A stretch of 64,000 bases of DNA from positions 1,302,001-1,366,000 of the forward strand of contig NZ_RJVJ01000001.1 in the NCBI RefSeq assembly GCF_003751605.1, given 5' to 3'. Source of the stretch: Kitasatospora cineracea (GTDB lineage: Bacteria > Actinomycetota > Actinomycetes > Streptomycetales > Streptomycetaceae). Positions 18,271 through 25,749 of this stretch are shown one piece after another (the first letter of the stretch is position 1; each line of letters starts with the position of its first letter). Under the pieces are notes generated by a model that searched no databases, was not told the DNA's origin, and saw only the letters and a list, made by a program, of their open reading frames with translations. Both the position numbers and the translations under genes were made by a program.

Positions 18271-18307
18271 GCGACGCCCGGCCCCGCTCCCGGGGGCCGG
18301 GCGTCGC
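18271..18307 (+). terminator. Pirin gene terminator
   Basis: A perfect 15-base stem, GCGACGCCCGGCCCC (18271-18285) with GGGGCCGGGCGTCGC (18293-18307), has a seven-base loop. It begins 17 bases after the stop. Confidence 0.85.
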
Positions 18308-18430
18308 CGTGCCGTCGGACGGTTTGCTTCCGGTTCGGTCACGACCGGAGCGAACCCGGGGCACGGGGGCAGGGCGGCGGACGAGGATGATCACGTCTCA
18401 TTCACATCCGATCACCCGAGGAACACACCT

Positions 18431-19003
18431 GTGAACCCGTACCAGGCGCCATCGACCAGGCCGGAGCAGCGGACGACGGGGAACCGGGTGGCGCGGATCG
18501 CGCTGCTGCTCTTCCTGCCGCCGGTGGCCGGGGTGATGGCGTGGCGGTCGAGGCGGCTGCACCGGGGGGTGAAGGTGCTGCTGGTGGTGTGGTGCGCGGT
18601 GATGTCGGTCTTCTGGCTCGCGGCGATCTTCGGGCCGGACAAGAAGGACGCCGCGCCCGCGCCCGCGGCCACCACGGCCTCGCCGAGCCCGGTGGCGAGC
18701 GACAGCCCCACGCCGGAGCCGACGCCCACTCCGACGCCGAGCCCGACGCCCACGCCCACGCCCACGCCGGAGCCGACGCCCAGTCCGACACCGACGCCGA
18801 CGCCGACCCCGGAGGCGCCGGAGCCCGTGCAGACCGAGGCCGAGAGCACGCCCGAACCGGCCCGGACCACCGAGCAGGCCGCCGCGTACTACAAGAACTG
18901 CACCGAGGCGAAGGCCGCCGGCGCCGCACCGCTGCACCGGGGGGAGCCGGGCTACCGCTCCGCGCTCGACCGGGACGGGGACGGGGTCGCCTGCGAGAAG
19001 TAG
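18431..19003 (+). CDS. Membrane-anchored excalibur calcium-binding domain protein
   Basis: The 190-residue protein has two hydrophobic segments (about 22-36 and 49-68) near the N-terminus. A long Pro-Thr/Ser stalk covers residues about 78-135. A C-terminal excalibur domain reads YYKNCTEAKAAGAAPLHRGE, then SALDRDGDGVACEK, with paired Cys and a DxDxDG calcium loop. Excalibur domains occur on extracellular proteins, so the domain probably sits in the cell wall on the stalk. GTG 18431 is chosen for the GAGGAA upstream. The stalk DNA is a run of near-identical hexamers and is prone to length change. Confidence 0.8.
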   Translation: MNPYQAPSTRPEQRTTGNRVARIALLLFLPPVAGVMAWRSRRLHRGVKVLLVVWCAVMSVFWLAAIFGPDKKDAAPAPAATTASPSPVASDSPTPEPTPTPTPSPTPTPTPTPEPTPSPTPTPTPTPEAPEPVQTEAESTPEPARTTEQAAAYYKNCTEAKAAGAAPLHRGEPGYRSALDRDGDGVACEK

Positions 19004-19087
19004 CGGGCGGAACCCGGTGGGGGGCGGGGGCGTTCGGAGGGTGCCGGGCGGACGGTCCGGGCGGAGGCGGGGGAAGGGGCGGCGAGG

Positions 19088-19744
19088 ATGCCGGAGGACG
19101 ACTACCTGAGCGGCACCATCCGGGCGTACGACCGGGATCCGGGGCGCTACGAGCGGGCGACCGCCGGGATGCTGCCGGAGGCCGAACTGGACGCGTTCGT
19201 CCGAATGCTGCCCGACCCGGCCGGGCGGGTGCTGGACGTCGGCTGCGCGTTCGGGCGGGACACCGGGCTGCTCGCCGCGCGGGGGCTGCGGGCGCAGGGA
19301 GTGGACCTGTCGGCCGCGTTCGTGGCCCGGGCCGCCGAGCGGCACCCGGAGCTGCCGTTCCGGGTCATGGACGCCCGCCGGCTGGACTTCCCCGACGGGC
19401 ACTTCGCCGGGATCTGGTGCCAGGCCACGCTGCTGCACCTGAAGGACCACGACGTGAGCGCGGCGCTGGCCGGGTTCCGCCGGGTGCTGGTGCCCGGCGG
19501 GGCGCTGTTCGCCGGGTTCAAGGAGGGCGAGGGCGAGGAGGAGGTCGTCGAACGCTTCAGCAGCGACGCGTCCCGGTTCTACCGCTACCAGTCCGCGGCC
19601 GGCGTCACCGCCCTGCTGGAGGGCGCCGGTTTCCGGGTCGCGGCCGTCGAGCGCTCCCACGAGGCGGAGCGCTACGGCCCCGGCCACCGCGACCTGACCT
19701 GGCTGCACGCCTTCGCCCACGCCCCGGGCGGCCGCGGGGCGTAG
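19088..19744 (+). CDS. Class I SAM-dependent methyltransferase
   Basis: The 218-residue protein shows motif I VLDVGCAFGRDTGLLAARG (about 50-68), a SAM-binding acidic residue in QGVDLSAAF, motif II DARRLDFPDGHFAGIWCQATLLHL and post-motif GFRRVLVPGGALFAG. This is a Methyltransf_11/25-type fold acting on an unknown small molecule. There is no fused domain. The ATG start has GGGGCGGCGAGG before it. The next gene downstream is on the minus strand. Confidence 0.85.
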   Translation: MPEDDYLSGTIRAYDRDPGRYERATAGMLPEAELDAFVRMLPDPAGRVLDVGCAFGRDTGLLAARGLRAQGVDLSAAFVARAAERHPELPFRVMDARRLDFPDGHFAGIWCQATLLHLKDHDVSAALAGFRRVLVPGGALFAGFKEGEGEEEVVERFSSDASRFYRYQSAAGVTALLEGAGFRVAAVERSHEAERYGPGHRDLTWLHAFAHAPGGRGA

Positions 19745-20112
19745 CCGCCGGGCGGGCCTTTCCGCGTTCCGGGCTCAACCTTCCGGCGGGCCCGCGGATC
19801 GGGAACGGGTGACAGGGGTGAGCAGCCGGAGGGGCGGATGCGCGGACACGACGAGTTGAGCTCCTAGGAGTACGCGGCCGGATCCGGTCGGCGGCTGTAC
19901 CGGACGCCGCCCCGGCGGCATCGTGGACGTCGCGGGCCGGCTGACCGTCGTCGGCACCGACTACGACGGCGCGAAGGACGGGCCCGTGCAGTCGCCCTTC
20001 TCCGTGACCCGCTGACCGACCGGCCCCGCCGGGCCGGGGACGGCGGTGTGCACCGGCACGGCCGCGCCGACCGGCCCGTCCTGCCGTGCAGCGGAAGGCA
20101 GTTGACCGGGGC
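19745..20112. other. Intergenic region with a possible gene remnant
   Basis: No complete gene is visible in these 368 bases. A plus-strand stretch at 19917-20013 encodes GIVDVAGRLTVVGTDYDG followed by AKDGPVQSPFSVTR and a stop. It reads like the natural C-terminus of a protein but has no supporting upstream frame, so it may be a decayed gene end. Nothing else was recognised. Confidence 0.35.
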
Positions 20113-20973
20113 TCAGGTCGGCTCCGCGGCGGGCGGCAGGTCGAGTTCGGCCAGCACGGCGGCGCCCGCCGCGGCCTTGTCCGGGTCGGGCCCGGACTCG
20201 GCTCCGGGGTCGGCGGCGCGCAGGCGGCGCAGCGCCTCGGTGAGGCGGTCGGTGGCGCCGCGGAGCTGGGCGGCGCGCTCGGCGTGCAGGCCGGTCATCG
20301 GGTCGTCGACGACGGTGACCGGGATGCCGCGTTCGCGGGCGGCGGCCAGCACCGCCTCGCCCGCCTCCGGGATCAGGGTGAGCGCGGAGGCGGCGAACAG
20401 GCCGCCGGCCAGGTTCTTCGGACGGCCGATCAGGTTCTTGGCGACGATCTCGCAGGGCAGCGAGCGCTCCTGCCGCTCGGCGGCGGCGGTCGCCGCCAGC
20501 GCGACGGTGAGCAGCGCCTCGGCGGCCCTGGTGACCAGCCACTTGCGGCCGGGGACGGGCGGCAGGAACTCGCGGATCCGGTCCACCTCGCGCTCGACCA
20601 CCACGTCCGGCAGCAGGTCGACGGTGCTGTGGCAGCGGATCTCCAGCACCTTGCCCCAGGCCACCGACTCCCCGTCGAAGCCGAGCTCCTCGGGGCCGAC
20701 CGCGACCTGGCCGAGGCCGTCCAGCAGGTGCAGCAGCCGTACCGCCGGGCCCGGGACGTGCGGGAGCCGGCCGACCAGCCCGGCCAGCGAGACCTCCCAC
20801 TCCTCCGTCAGCGGCACCCCCGGCTTCGGGTGCGTCTCCAGCGCCCGCCGCGCCCAGTCCGAGCCGGCCCTGGCCCGGGCCGAGGCCACCGCTCCCGACA
20901 CGGCCCCCGACACCGACCCCAGCGCGGCCCCGGCCCGCCGCCCGGCCCCCTCGCCGACCTGCTTGATCCCCAC
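20113..20973 (-). CDS. Hypothetical protein, conserved-looking, unknown function
   Basis: The 286-residue product begins MGIKQVGEGAGRRAGAALGSVSGAVSGAVASARARAGSDW. It contains the compact regions VSLAGLVGRLPHVPGPAVRLLHLLDGLGQVAVGPEELGFDGE and WGKVLEIRCHSTVDLLPDVVVEREVDRIREFLPPVPGRKWLV, and a central hydrophobic helix around LLTVALAATAAAERQ. No known domain or signal peptide was recognised. The composition is that of a soluble or peripherally membrane-bound protein. It is convergent with the methyltransferase and divergent from the maltokinase-cap-like gene. Confidence 0.65.
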   Translation of the reverse strand: MGIKQVGEGAGRRAGAALGSVSGAVSGAVASARARAGSDWARRALETHPKPGVPLTEEWEVSLAGLVGRLPHVPGPAVRLLHLLDGLGQVAVGPEELGFDGESVAWGKVLEIRCHSTVDLLPDVVVEREVDRIREFLPPVPGRKWLVTRAAEALLTVALAATAAAERQERSLPCEIVAKNLIGRPKNLAGGLFAASALTLIPEAGEAVLAAARERGIPVTVVDDPMTGLHAERAAQLRGATDRLTEALRRLRAADPGAESGPDPDKAAAGAAVLAELDLPPAAEPT

Positions 20974-21121
20974 GCCGTCCTCCCCTGGTCCGTTCCGACC
21001 GCCACGCTACCGCCCGGGGTGCGCGGGTCGAGGGGGTGAGGAATCGGGCGGTGGTGGGGAATCGGGGGCGTGGGGCGGGGGTTGGGAGGAGCGACGGTCA
21101 ACTACCGAACCGGAGGACGGC

Positions 21122-21670
21122 ATGGCGACGATTCACCGCACCACTTTGGAGCCGGGCAAGTTGGAGCTGCTGGCGGGGTGGCTGCCGGAGCAGGAGTGGT
21201 TCCGGGCGGGGGGCGGGGAGCTGGTGCGGGCCGGCGGGTTCCGGCTGGACGACCCGGCGGGCGAGGTGGGGATCGAGCTGATGGTGGTGGCGGACGGGCG
21301 GGACGCCTACCTGGTGCCGATGGCGTACCGGGCGGCTCCGCTGGAGGGGGCGCCGGAGGGGGCGCTGATCGGGACGGCGGAGCACGGGGTGCTGGGCAAG
21401 CGCTGGTTCTACGACGGGGCGCAGGACCCGGTGGTGCGGGAGCAGTTGGCGCGGCTGCTGCACGGGGAGGCGGTGCCGCAGATGCAGAGCGAGAGCGACG
21501 CGGTGGACGAGGGCGTGGCGGTGGCGCCGGTGGCGGGCGGGGCCGTGCCGGTGGTGCGCCGGGTGCTGGAGCCGGCCGGGGAGCCCGCGGCGGGCGAGGT
21601 GGTGGCCGGGTACACCGCGCCGGACGGGTCGGTGCGGCGGGCGGTGTTCGTGGCGGACGGCCGGGGCTGA
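21122..21670 (+). CDS. Maltokinase N-terminal cap-like domain protein
   Basis: The 182-residue protein starts MATIHRTTLEPGKLELLAGWLPEQEWF. It continues with GGFRLDDPAGEVGIELMVVADGRDAYLVPMAYRAAPLEGAPEGALIGTAEHGVLGKRWFYDGAQDPVVREQLARLL. This is the beta-sheet cap found at the N-terminus of maltokinase (Pep2/Mak), here as a free-standing protein with no kinase domain. Stand-alone versions are common in streptomycetes and have no assigned role; binding of a sugar or coupling to trehalose metabolism is a guess. Its stop is seven bases from the convergent PP2C-like gene. Confidence 0.75.
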   Translation: MATIHRTTLEPGKLELLAGWLPEQEWFRAGGGELVRAGGFRLDDPAGEVGIELMVVADGRDAYLVPMAYRAAPLEGAPEGALIGTAEHGVLGKRWFYDGAQDPVVREQLARLLHGEAVPQMQSESDAVDEGVAVAPVAGGAVPVVRRVLEPAGEPAAGEVVAGYTAPDGSVRRAVFVADGRG

Positions 21671-21677
21671 CGGCGGG

Positions 21678-22499
21678 TCAGAGCCGGGCGTAGAGCGCGG
21701 CGGCGTCGTCGTGGGCCTTGCCGCGGGGCCAGCGCAGACAGGCGGCGTCGCTGCGTTCGGCGGCCCGGACCTGGGCGATCAGTTCGGCGGGGCCGTCCTC
21801 CGCGAGCAGGCGGAGGGCGTCGGCCCAACTGCCGAGTTCCAGGCGGTCGGTGTAGCGGGCGGCGCCGTCGGAGAGGGCGGCCACGCCGTGCAGGTCGGTG
21901 CGGGCGACGGCGCCGGTCTCGGCGTGCTGGGCGGCGTACGGGGTGGCGGCGGCGATCCACGGGCCGCGGCCGGTGTTGCGGGCGGCCCGGACGGCGATCG
22001 CGTACCGCAGGTAGAGCGCGGCGCGTTCGGCGGTGCCCGGGACGGTGGACCAGATCTGGCGGCGCAGCGCCTCGCCGCCGGGGAAGCGCTGGTTGTCGCC
22101 GATCACCCGGGGCGGGCCGTCCTTGAGGTGGAGCACCAGCAGGGAGTCGCCGAGCGCCAGGTACTCCAGGGTGTCGCCGCGCAGCCGGGCGGCGACCACC
22201 ATGGCGGCGGGGGTGGCCGGGTTGGCGAGGTCGCAGGTGCCGCCGTGCAGGGCGGCGGTCTCGGCGATGGCGTCGGCCAGGCAGTCTGCCATCGGGCGGT
22301 CGGGGCGGTCGGTGAGCCTGGTGAGCAGGTGGACGCCGAGGCGGCGGACGTACCAGGCGATGCCGTGGGTGCAGCCGGACCGGAGGGTGTCCGGGGCGCT
22401 GGAGCCGTCGAGGAGGACCAGGGCCTCCGGGGTGGCGGCCGCGAAGTCCTCGTTGGCCCGGTCGGGGCGGCGCGCGTCGACTGCCAGCTCTACCCGCAT
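21678..22499 (-). CDS. PP2C-fold phosphatase-like protein
   Basis: The 273-residue protein resembles PP2C family phosphatases. N-terminal RRPDRANEDFAAATPEALVLLDGSS stands where the family has an ND...DGxG metal motif. AAMVVAARLRGDTLEYLALGDSLLVLHLKDG matches the GDSR-like strand, and ALSDGAARYTDRL the SDG motif near the end. The first metal-binding Asp (LLDGSS) and the SDGA are kept, so activity on phospho-Ser/Thr substrates is plausible. The ATG at 22499 is chosen because the homologous sequence begins there. It is divergent from a small membrane-protein gene. Confidence 0.7.
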   Translation of the reverse strand: MRVELAVDARRPDRANEDFAAATPEALVLLDGSSAPDTLRSGCTHGIAWYVRRLGVHLLTRLTDRPDRPMADCLADAIAETAALHGGTCDLANPATPAAMVVAARLRGDTLEYLALGDSLLVLHLKDGPPRVIGDNQRFPGGEALRRQIWSTVPGTAERAALYLRYAIAVRAARNTGRGPWIAAATPYAAQHAETGAVARTDLHGVAALSDGAARYTDRLELGSWADALRLLAEDGPAELIAQVRAAERSDAACLRWPRGKAHDDAAALYARL

Positions 22500-22655
22500 G
22501 CCCACCAGTCTGCGGCCGGGGCCCGGCCCCGAACAGGGGGGCGACCGTGATCCCTTCACGGATGATTCGGACATAATGGTGCGAAGGTATGCCAATCAGT
22601 CGCAGCGTCCCCCGGCCCGGCCCCCGGCCGCCGGCCCCGGCAACAGGAGCACCCC

Positions 22656-22787
22656 ATGGTCTGGCAGTTCTTCGTCCTGGTGATCGCCTCGATCGGCTTC
22701 CCGGTCCTCACCCTGCTGTTCATGATGGGCGGCCTGCAGTACCGCGACGAGCGGACGCACCCGCACGGCGCGGCGCGCCGGGGCTGA
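22656..22787 (+). CDS. Small single-pass membrane protein
   Basis: This 43-residue reading frame starts MVWQFFVLVIASIGFPVLTL and continues with a hydrophobic stretch to residue 26, then a short basic tail ending GAARRG. ACAGGAG lies seven bases before the ATG, and it is followed closely by the DUF5302 gene. The clear ribosome-binding site and single membrane helix support a real microprotein. The function is unknown. Confidence 0.65.
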   Translation: MVWQFFVLVIASIGFPVLTLLFMMGGLQYRDERTHPHGAARRG

Positions 22788-22873
22788 CGGGGGCGATATC
22801 GGCTGACAGCACCCCCGGTCGGCATGGCAGGGTGTGCTCCTAGTAACACCCGCTCCCGTCCAGGAGGACCCGA

Positions 22874-23107
22874 ATGAGCAGCGACACCCCCCCGGCCGCC
22901 GAGCCCGCGCCGGAGGCCGCCACCGACGCCGACGCCGGCACCGAGGCCGCCCCGGAGGACCAGAAGGCCAAGTTCCTGGCCGCGCTGCAGCGCAAGGGCA
23001 ACGGGAACCGCGGCTCGGCCGGCGGCCCCGGCGGCGACTCGAAGATCCACGGCGCCCACGGCGCGGCCGGCGGCAAGCGCACCTTCCGCCGCAAGAGCGG
23101 CGGCTGA
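22874..23107 (+). CDS. DUF5302 small protein
   Basis: The 77-residue protein has an acidic Ala/Glu/Asp-rich head (residues 1-30) and a conserved basic tail. The tail reads DQKAKFLAALQRKGNGNRG, then SKIHGAHGAAGGKRTFRRKSGG. This is the DUF5302 family of actinomycetes. The basic GGKRTFRRKSGG end suggests nucleic-acid contact, but no function is established. AGGAGG lies upstream of the ATG. It is the last gene of a short plus-strand unit closed by a long hairpin. Confidence 0.82.
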   Translation: MSSDTPPAAEPAPEAATDADAGTEAAPEDQKAKFLAALQRKGNGNRGSAGGPGGDSKIHGAHGAAGGKRTFRRKSGG

Positions 23108-23131
23108 CCGGCCGCCCGCCCGCCGGAAGTC

Positions 23132-23176
23132 CCGGACGGCCGGTCCCGCGCCCACCGCGCGGGGCCGGCCGTCCGG
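23132..23176. terminator. Bidirectional terminator hairpin
   Basis: A 20-base stem (23132-23151 with 23157-23176, one G-T wobble) has a five-base loop. It lies between the convergent DUF5302 and hydrolase genes. Confidence 0.85.
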
Positions 23177-23213
23177 CGTTCCCGACGCGCCGTCACGTCC
23201 TCCCGGCGTCCCG

Positions 23214-24122
23214 TCAGGCGGCCGGCAGCGCGGCGGGACCGGCCGGCACCCGGGCGAGTTCCAGCGCCAGTGGCCGCGGTGCGGTGAGGAAGGCCAGCGC
23301 GTTGTCGACCACCGCCGGTTCGACCAGCACCCGGCTGTGGCCCAGGCCCCGGGTGGTGAGCAGGCGCAGCTGCCGCTCGCCGTACGCGGCGCGCAGCAGG
23401 TGCGCCTGGCGGAGCGGGACGACGTCGTCGTCCTCGTCGTGCACCACCAGGATCGGCGCGGTGACCAGTTCGGGGCGGCGGGTGGCGTCGAAGCGCTGCC
23501 AGATGTCCCCGGCGCCGGGCAGCAGGACGCGTTCGATCCGCCGGACGAGGTCCGCCCGGAGGCGGTCGTTCAGGCCCAGGACGGTGCTGAACCCGTCCAC
23601 CAGGTAGGCGAATTCGGCGACTCCGGCGACGGCGACCAGGCGCCCGACGGGGACGCCCTCGGCCATCGCCAGCAGGGTGCAGCAGGTGCCGAAGGAGTGC
23701 GCGACGGCGCCCTCGAACGGGCCGTGCCGTTCGGCGAGCCGGCCGATCAGCTCGCGGTACTCCAGGATCGTGGTGGCCCGCCCCGCGGAGTCGCCGTGGC
23801 CGGGCGCGTCGAAGGCGACCGGGCTCAGCCCGAGGTCGAGCAGCCCGCGCACGTACGGGGTGAAGCGGGACGCCCGGGAGCGCCAGCCGTGCACCAGCAG
23901 CACCGGGCGGCGGCCGTCGCCCCAGTGGTAGACCCGCGCCCGCTTGCCGTTGACCACCAGTTCCCCGGTGGTGGCGCGCTCGTGCAGGTCGCGTTCGGCG
24001 GGGCGGACCCGGCCGCGCAGGAGCGGGTTCCGGAAGAGCTCGAAGGCCACCCGGCCGGGCGGGGCGGTGGCGATCCGGGAGGTGGCGTTCAGCGCGGTGC
24101 GCACGAGTGCGGTAGCTGCCAT
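23214..24122 (-). CDS. Alpha/beta hydrolase
   Basis: The 302-residue protein has the alpha/beta-hydrolase order: VLLVHGWRSRASRF with the oxyanion HGW, VAFDAPGHGDSAGR, the nucleophile elbow VAHSFGT (an Ala replaces the first Gly of GxSxG), ILVVHDEDDDVVPL with the acid, and GLGHSRVL with the catalytic His. It is a cytoplasmic esterase or lipase-like enzyme of unknown substrate. It lies 72 bases downstream of a TetR gene on the same strand. A -10 TAATAT ends seven bases before the ATG, so it can be made from its own leaderless promoter, overlapped by a candidate operator. Confidence 0.85.
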   Translation of the reverse strand: MAATALVRTALNATSRIATAPPGRVAFELFRNPLLRGRVRPAERDLHERATTGELVVNGKRARVYHWGDGRRPVLLVHGWRSRASRFTPYVRGLLDLGLSPVAFDAPGHGDSAGRATTILEYRELIGRLAERHGPFEGAVAHSFGTCCTLLAMAEGVPVGRLVAVAGVAEFAYLVDGFSTVLGLNDRLRADLVRRIERVLLPGAGDIWQRFDATRRPELVTAPILVVHDEDDDVVPLRQAHLLRAAYGERQLRLLTTRGLGHSRVLVEPAVVDNALAFLTAPRPLALELARVPAGPAALPAA

Positions 24123-24129
24123 GGACGAG

Positions 24130-24154
24130 ATATTAGCGCGACCGTTCGTACAGT
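24130..24154 (-). promoter_or_regulatory. Hydrolase promoter with TetR-type operator
   Basis: On the minus strand TAATAT (24135-24130) lies seven bases before the start codon. The imperfect inverted repeat ACTGT-ACGA-ACGGT (24154-24141) sits in the spacer just upstream. The neighbouring TetR protein is the natural candidate to bind it. Confidence 0.5.
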
Positions 24155-24194
24155 CTTGGAGGGGTGGGCGGCGGCCCGGCCCGAGGGGGTTCGG

Positions 24195-24818
24195 TCATCC
24201 GGTCGCGGGGAGGCCGAGCAGGCGGCGGACGGTCCGCAGCGTCCGGTCGTAGCGGGACGGGTCGTCGTGCAGCACCGCGAGGCTGTTCGTGCTCTCCAGC
24301 AGACCGGTGAGCAGCAGGGCCAGCTCCTCCGGGTCGGTGCCCGCCGGCAGTTCGCCGGCCGCGCCGGCCGCCCGGGCCAGGTCGGCCACCAGGTGCTCCC
24401 ACTCCAGCGCCGACTCGGCCAGCACGTCCCGCAGCGGGCCGGGCCGGGCGTCGAACTCGGCCGTCACCGAGTAGAAGAAGCAGCCGCCCGCGAAGACCCG
24501 GTTCCGCGAGTGGTCGAGCCAGTGCTCGCACAGCGCCAGCAGCCGGGCCGCCCCCGCCGGCCGGTCGAGGGCGGGGGTGACCACCCGGTCGTGGAAGATC
24601 CGCCGGGCCGCCCGGACGGTCGCCAGCTGCAGTTCCTCCTTCGAGCCGAAGGCGGCGAACACGCCGCTCTTGCTCAGCCCCAGGTCGGTCGCCAGCCGGC
24701 CGATCGACAGCGCCTCCAGGCCCTCGACCGAGGCGGTCTGCACGGCCCGGCCGAGCACCGCCCGCCGGGTCTCGTTGCCGCGCTGGACCCGGCCGTCGGT
24801 GGCGGAGTCGATGACCAC
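24195..24818 (-). CDS. TetR family transcriptional regulator
   Basis: The 207-residue protein has a TetR N-terminal DNA-binding domain. RRAVLGRAVQTASVEGLEALSIGRLATDLGLSKSGVFAAFGSKEELQLATV has its helix-turn-helix at about residues 39-60. The C-terminal ligand domain contains FAGGCFFYSVTAEFDARPGPLRDVLAE, typical of TetR_C_16/YcdC-like regulators. It probably represses the hydrolase gene directly downstream, whose promoter carries an inverted repeat. The ligand is unknown. The upstream gene is a small zinc-ribbon-like protein on the same strand. Confidence 0.88.
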   Translation of the reverse strand: MVIDSATDGRVQRGNETRRAVLGRAVQTASVEGLEALSIGRLATDLGLSKSGVFAAFGSKEELQLATVRAARRIFHDRVVTPALDRPAGAARLLALCEHWLDHSRNRVFAGGCFFYSVTAEFDARPGPLRDVLAESALEWEHLVADLARAAGAAGELPAGTDPEELALLLTGLLESTNSLAVLHDDPSRYDRTLRTVRRLLGLPATG

Positions 24819-24875
24819 GGGAGCACCTCCGGCGGGACGGGTCAGGGCACCCGCCAGGGTACGCCGGGGCCGCCG

Positions 24876-25109
24876 TCAGCCGGTGTGCTCGTCCGGGAGG
24901 TACGGGGTCTCGCGGAGGAAGAGCGCCCCGCAGGTGTGGCAGTTGTGGTCGGGGTCCAGGGTCCAGCGGGTGGCGTCCTGGACGGGGGCGCCGTCGACGA
25001 GTTCCTTGCCGCACAGGGCGGTGAGGTTCGCGTCGCGGACGATGTGCCAGCTGACCACGGAGTCCGTGGCACCGGTCGGGTCGGTCTCGGCGCGCATCTG
25101 GTGATTCAT
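24876..25109 (-). CDS. Small Cys-containing hypothetical protein
   Basis: The 77-residue product begins MNHQMRAETDPTGATDSVVSWHIV. It contains LCGKELVDGAP and DHNCHTCGALFL. The arrangement C-G-K and C-H-T-C-G, with nearby His, looks like a small zinc ribbon, as in several short streptomycete proteins. Alternative starts are ATG 25118 and ATG 25097; none has a decisive ribosome-binding site. It is separated by about 57 bases from TetR, in the same direction. Confidence 0.65.
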   Translation of the reverse strand: MNHQMRAETDPTGATDSVVSWHIVRDANLTALCGKELVDGAPVQDATRWTLDPDHNCHTCGALFLRETPYLPDEHTG

Positions 25110-25195
25110 GATCACCATGGTCCGCCGCCCGGACCGGCCCGGCAATTCGCGCCGCGGGCGGCGCGCCCGGACCGGCCCGGACCGGCCCGGCCCGC

Positions 25196-25591
25196 TCAGC
25201 CCTCGGCCGGGGGTTCCGGCAGCACCTCGCGGACCTCGACCGGCATGTTCATCGGCTTCCCGTCGGGCCCGGGCGCGGCGGAGAGCCGGGCCGCGAGCTC
25301 GACCGCCCGCTCCGGCGGGCAGTCGACCAGCCACCAGCCGAACAGGAACTCCTTGCCGTCCGGGAACGGCCCGCCGCTGACGGCGGGCGCCCCGCCGGTG
25401 GCTCGGACGATCCGGGCGGTCTCCGGCATCGCCAGGCCGCGGGCCTCCAGCAGCTCGCCGCCGGCGGTCAGTTCGGCCACCGCCCGCCGCATGTACCCGA
25501 CGTGCTCGGCGAGCGCCGCGGCCTCCCAGGCCGGGATCGGCGGGACGGCGGTGTCGAGCTGACTGAAGTGCAGTTGCAGCAGGTACGTCAC
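25196..25591 (-). CDS. YCII-related (DGPF) domain protein
   Basis: The 131-residue protein reads TYLLQLHFSQLDTAVPPIPAWEAAALAEHVGYMRRAVAELTAGGELLEARGL, with ATGGAPAVSGGPFPDGKEFLFGWWLVDCPPERAVELAARLSAAPG after it. That is the YCII/DGPF fold seen fused to or beside ECF sigma factors in actinobacteria. The G-P-F motif is present. No sigma factor is next to it here. GTG 25591 is chosen for the GAGGAG upstream. YCII proteins are small enzymes or binding proteins of mostly unknown reaction. Confidence 0.8.
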   Translation of the reverse strand: MTYLLQLHFSQLDTAVPPIPAWEAAALAEHVGYMRRAVAELTAGGELLEARGLAMPETARIVRATGGAPAVSGGPFPDGKEFLFGWWLVDCPPERAVELAARLSAAPGPDGKPMNMPVEVREVLPEPPAEG

Positions 25592-25749
25592 GGCGGGCTC
25601 CTCACGGTGCGGTTCGCGGTCTTCCGCACCCGGGTCGGAGCCGGGCCGCCGTTCTCGACATCCCGGCTCCGTCCGGTCCGGATCCGGTCCGGATCCGCTC
25701 TGGATCCCTTGTGGACCGGGCCCGGACCCGGCCCGGACCCCGGCCCGGG

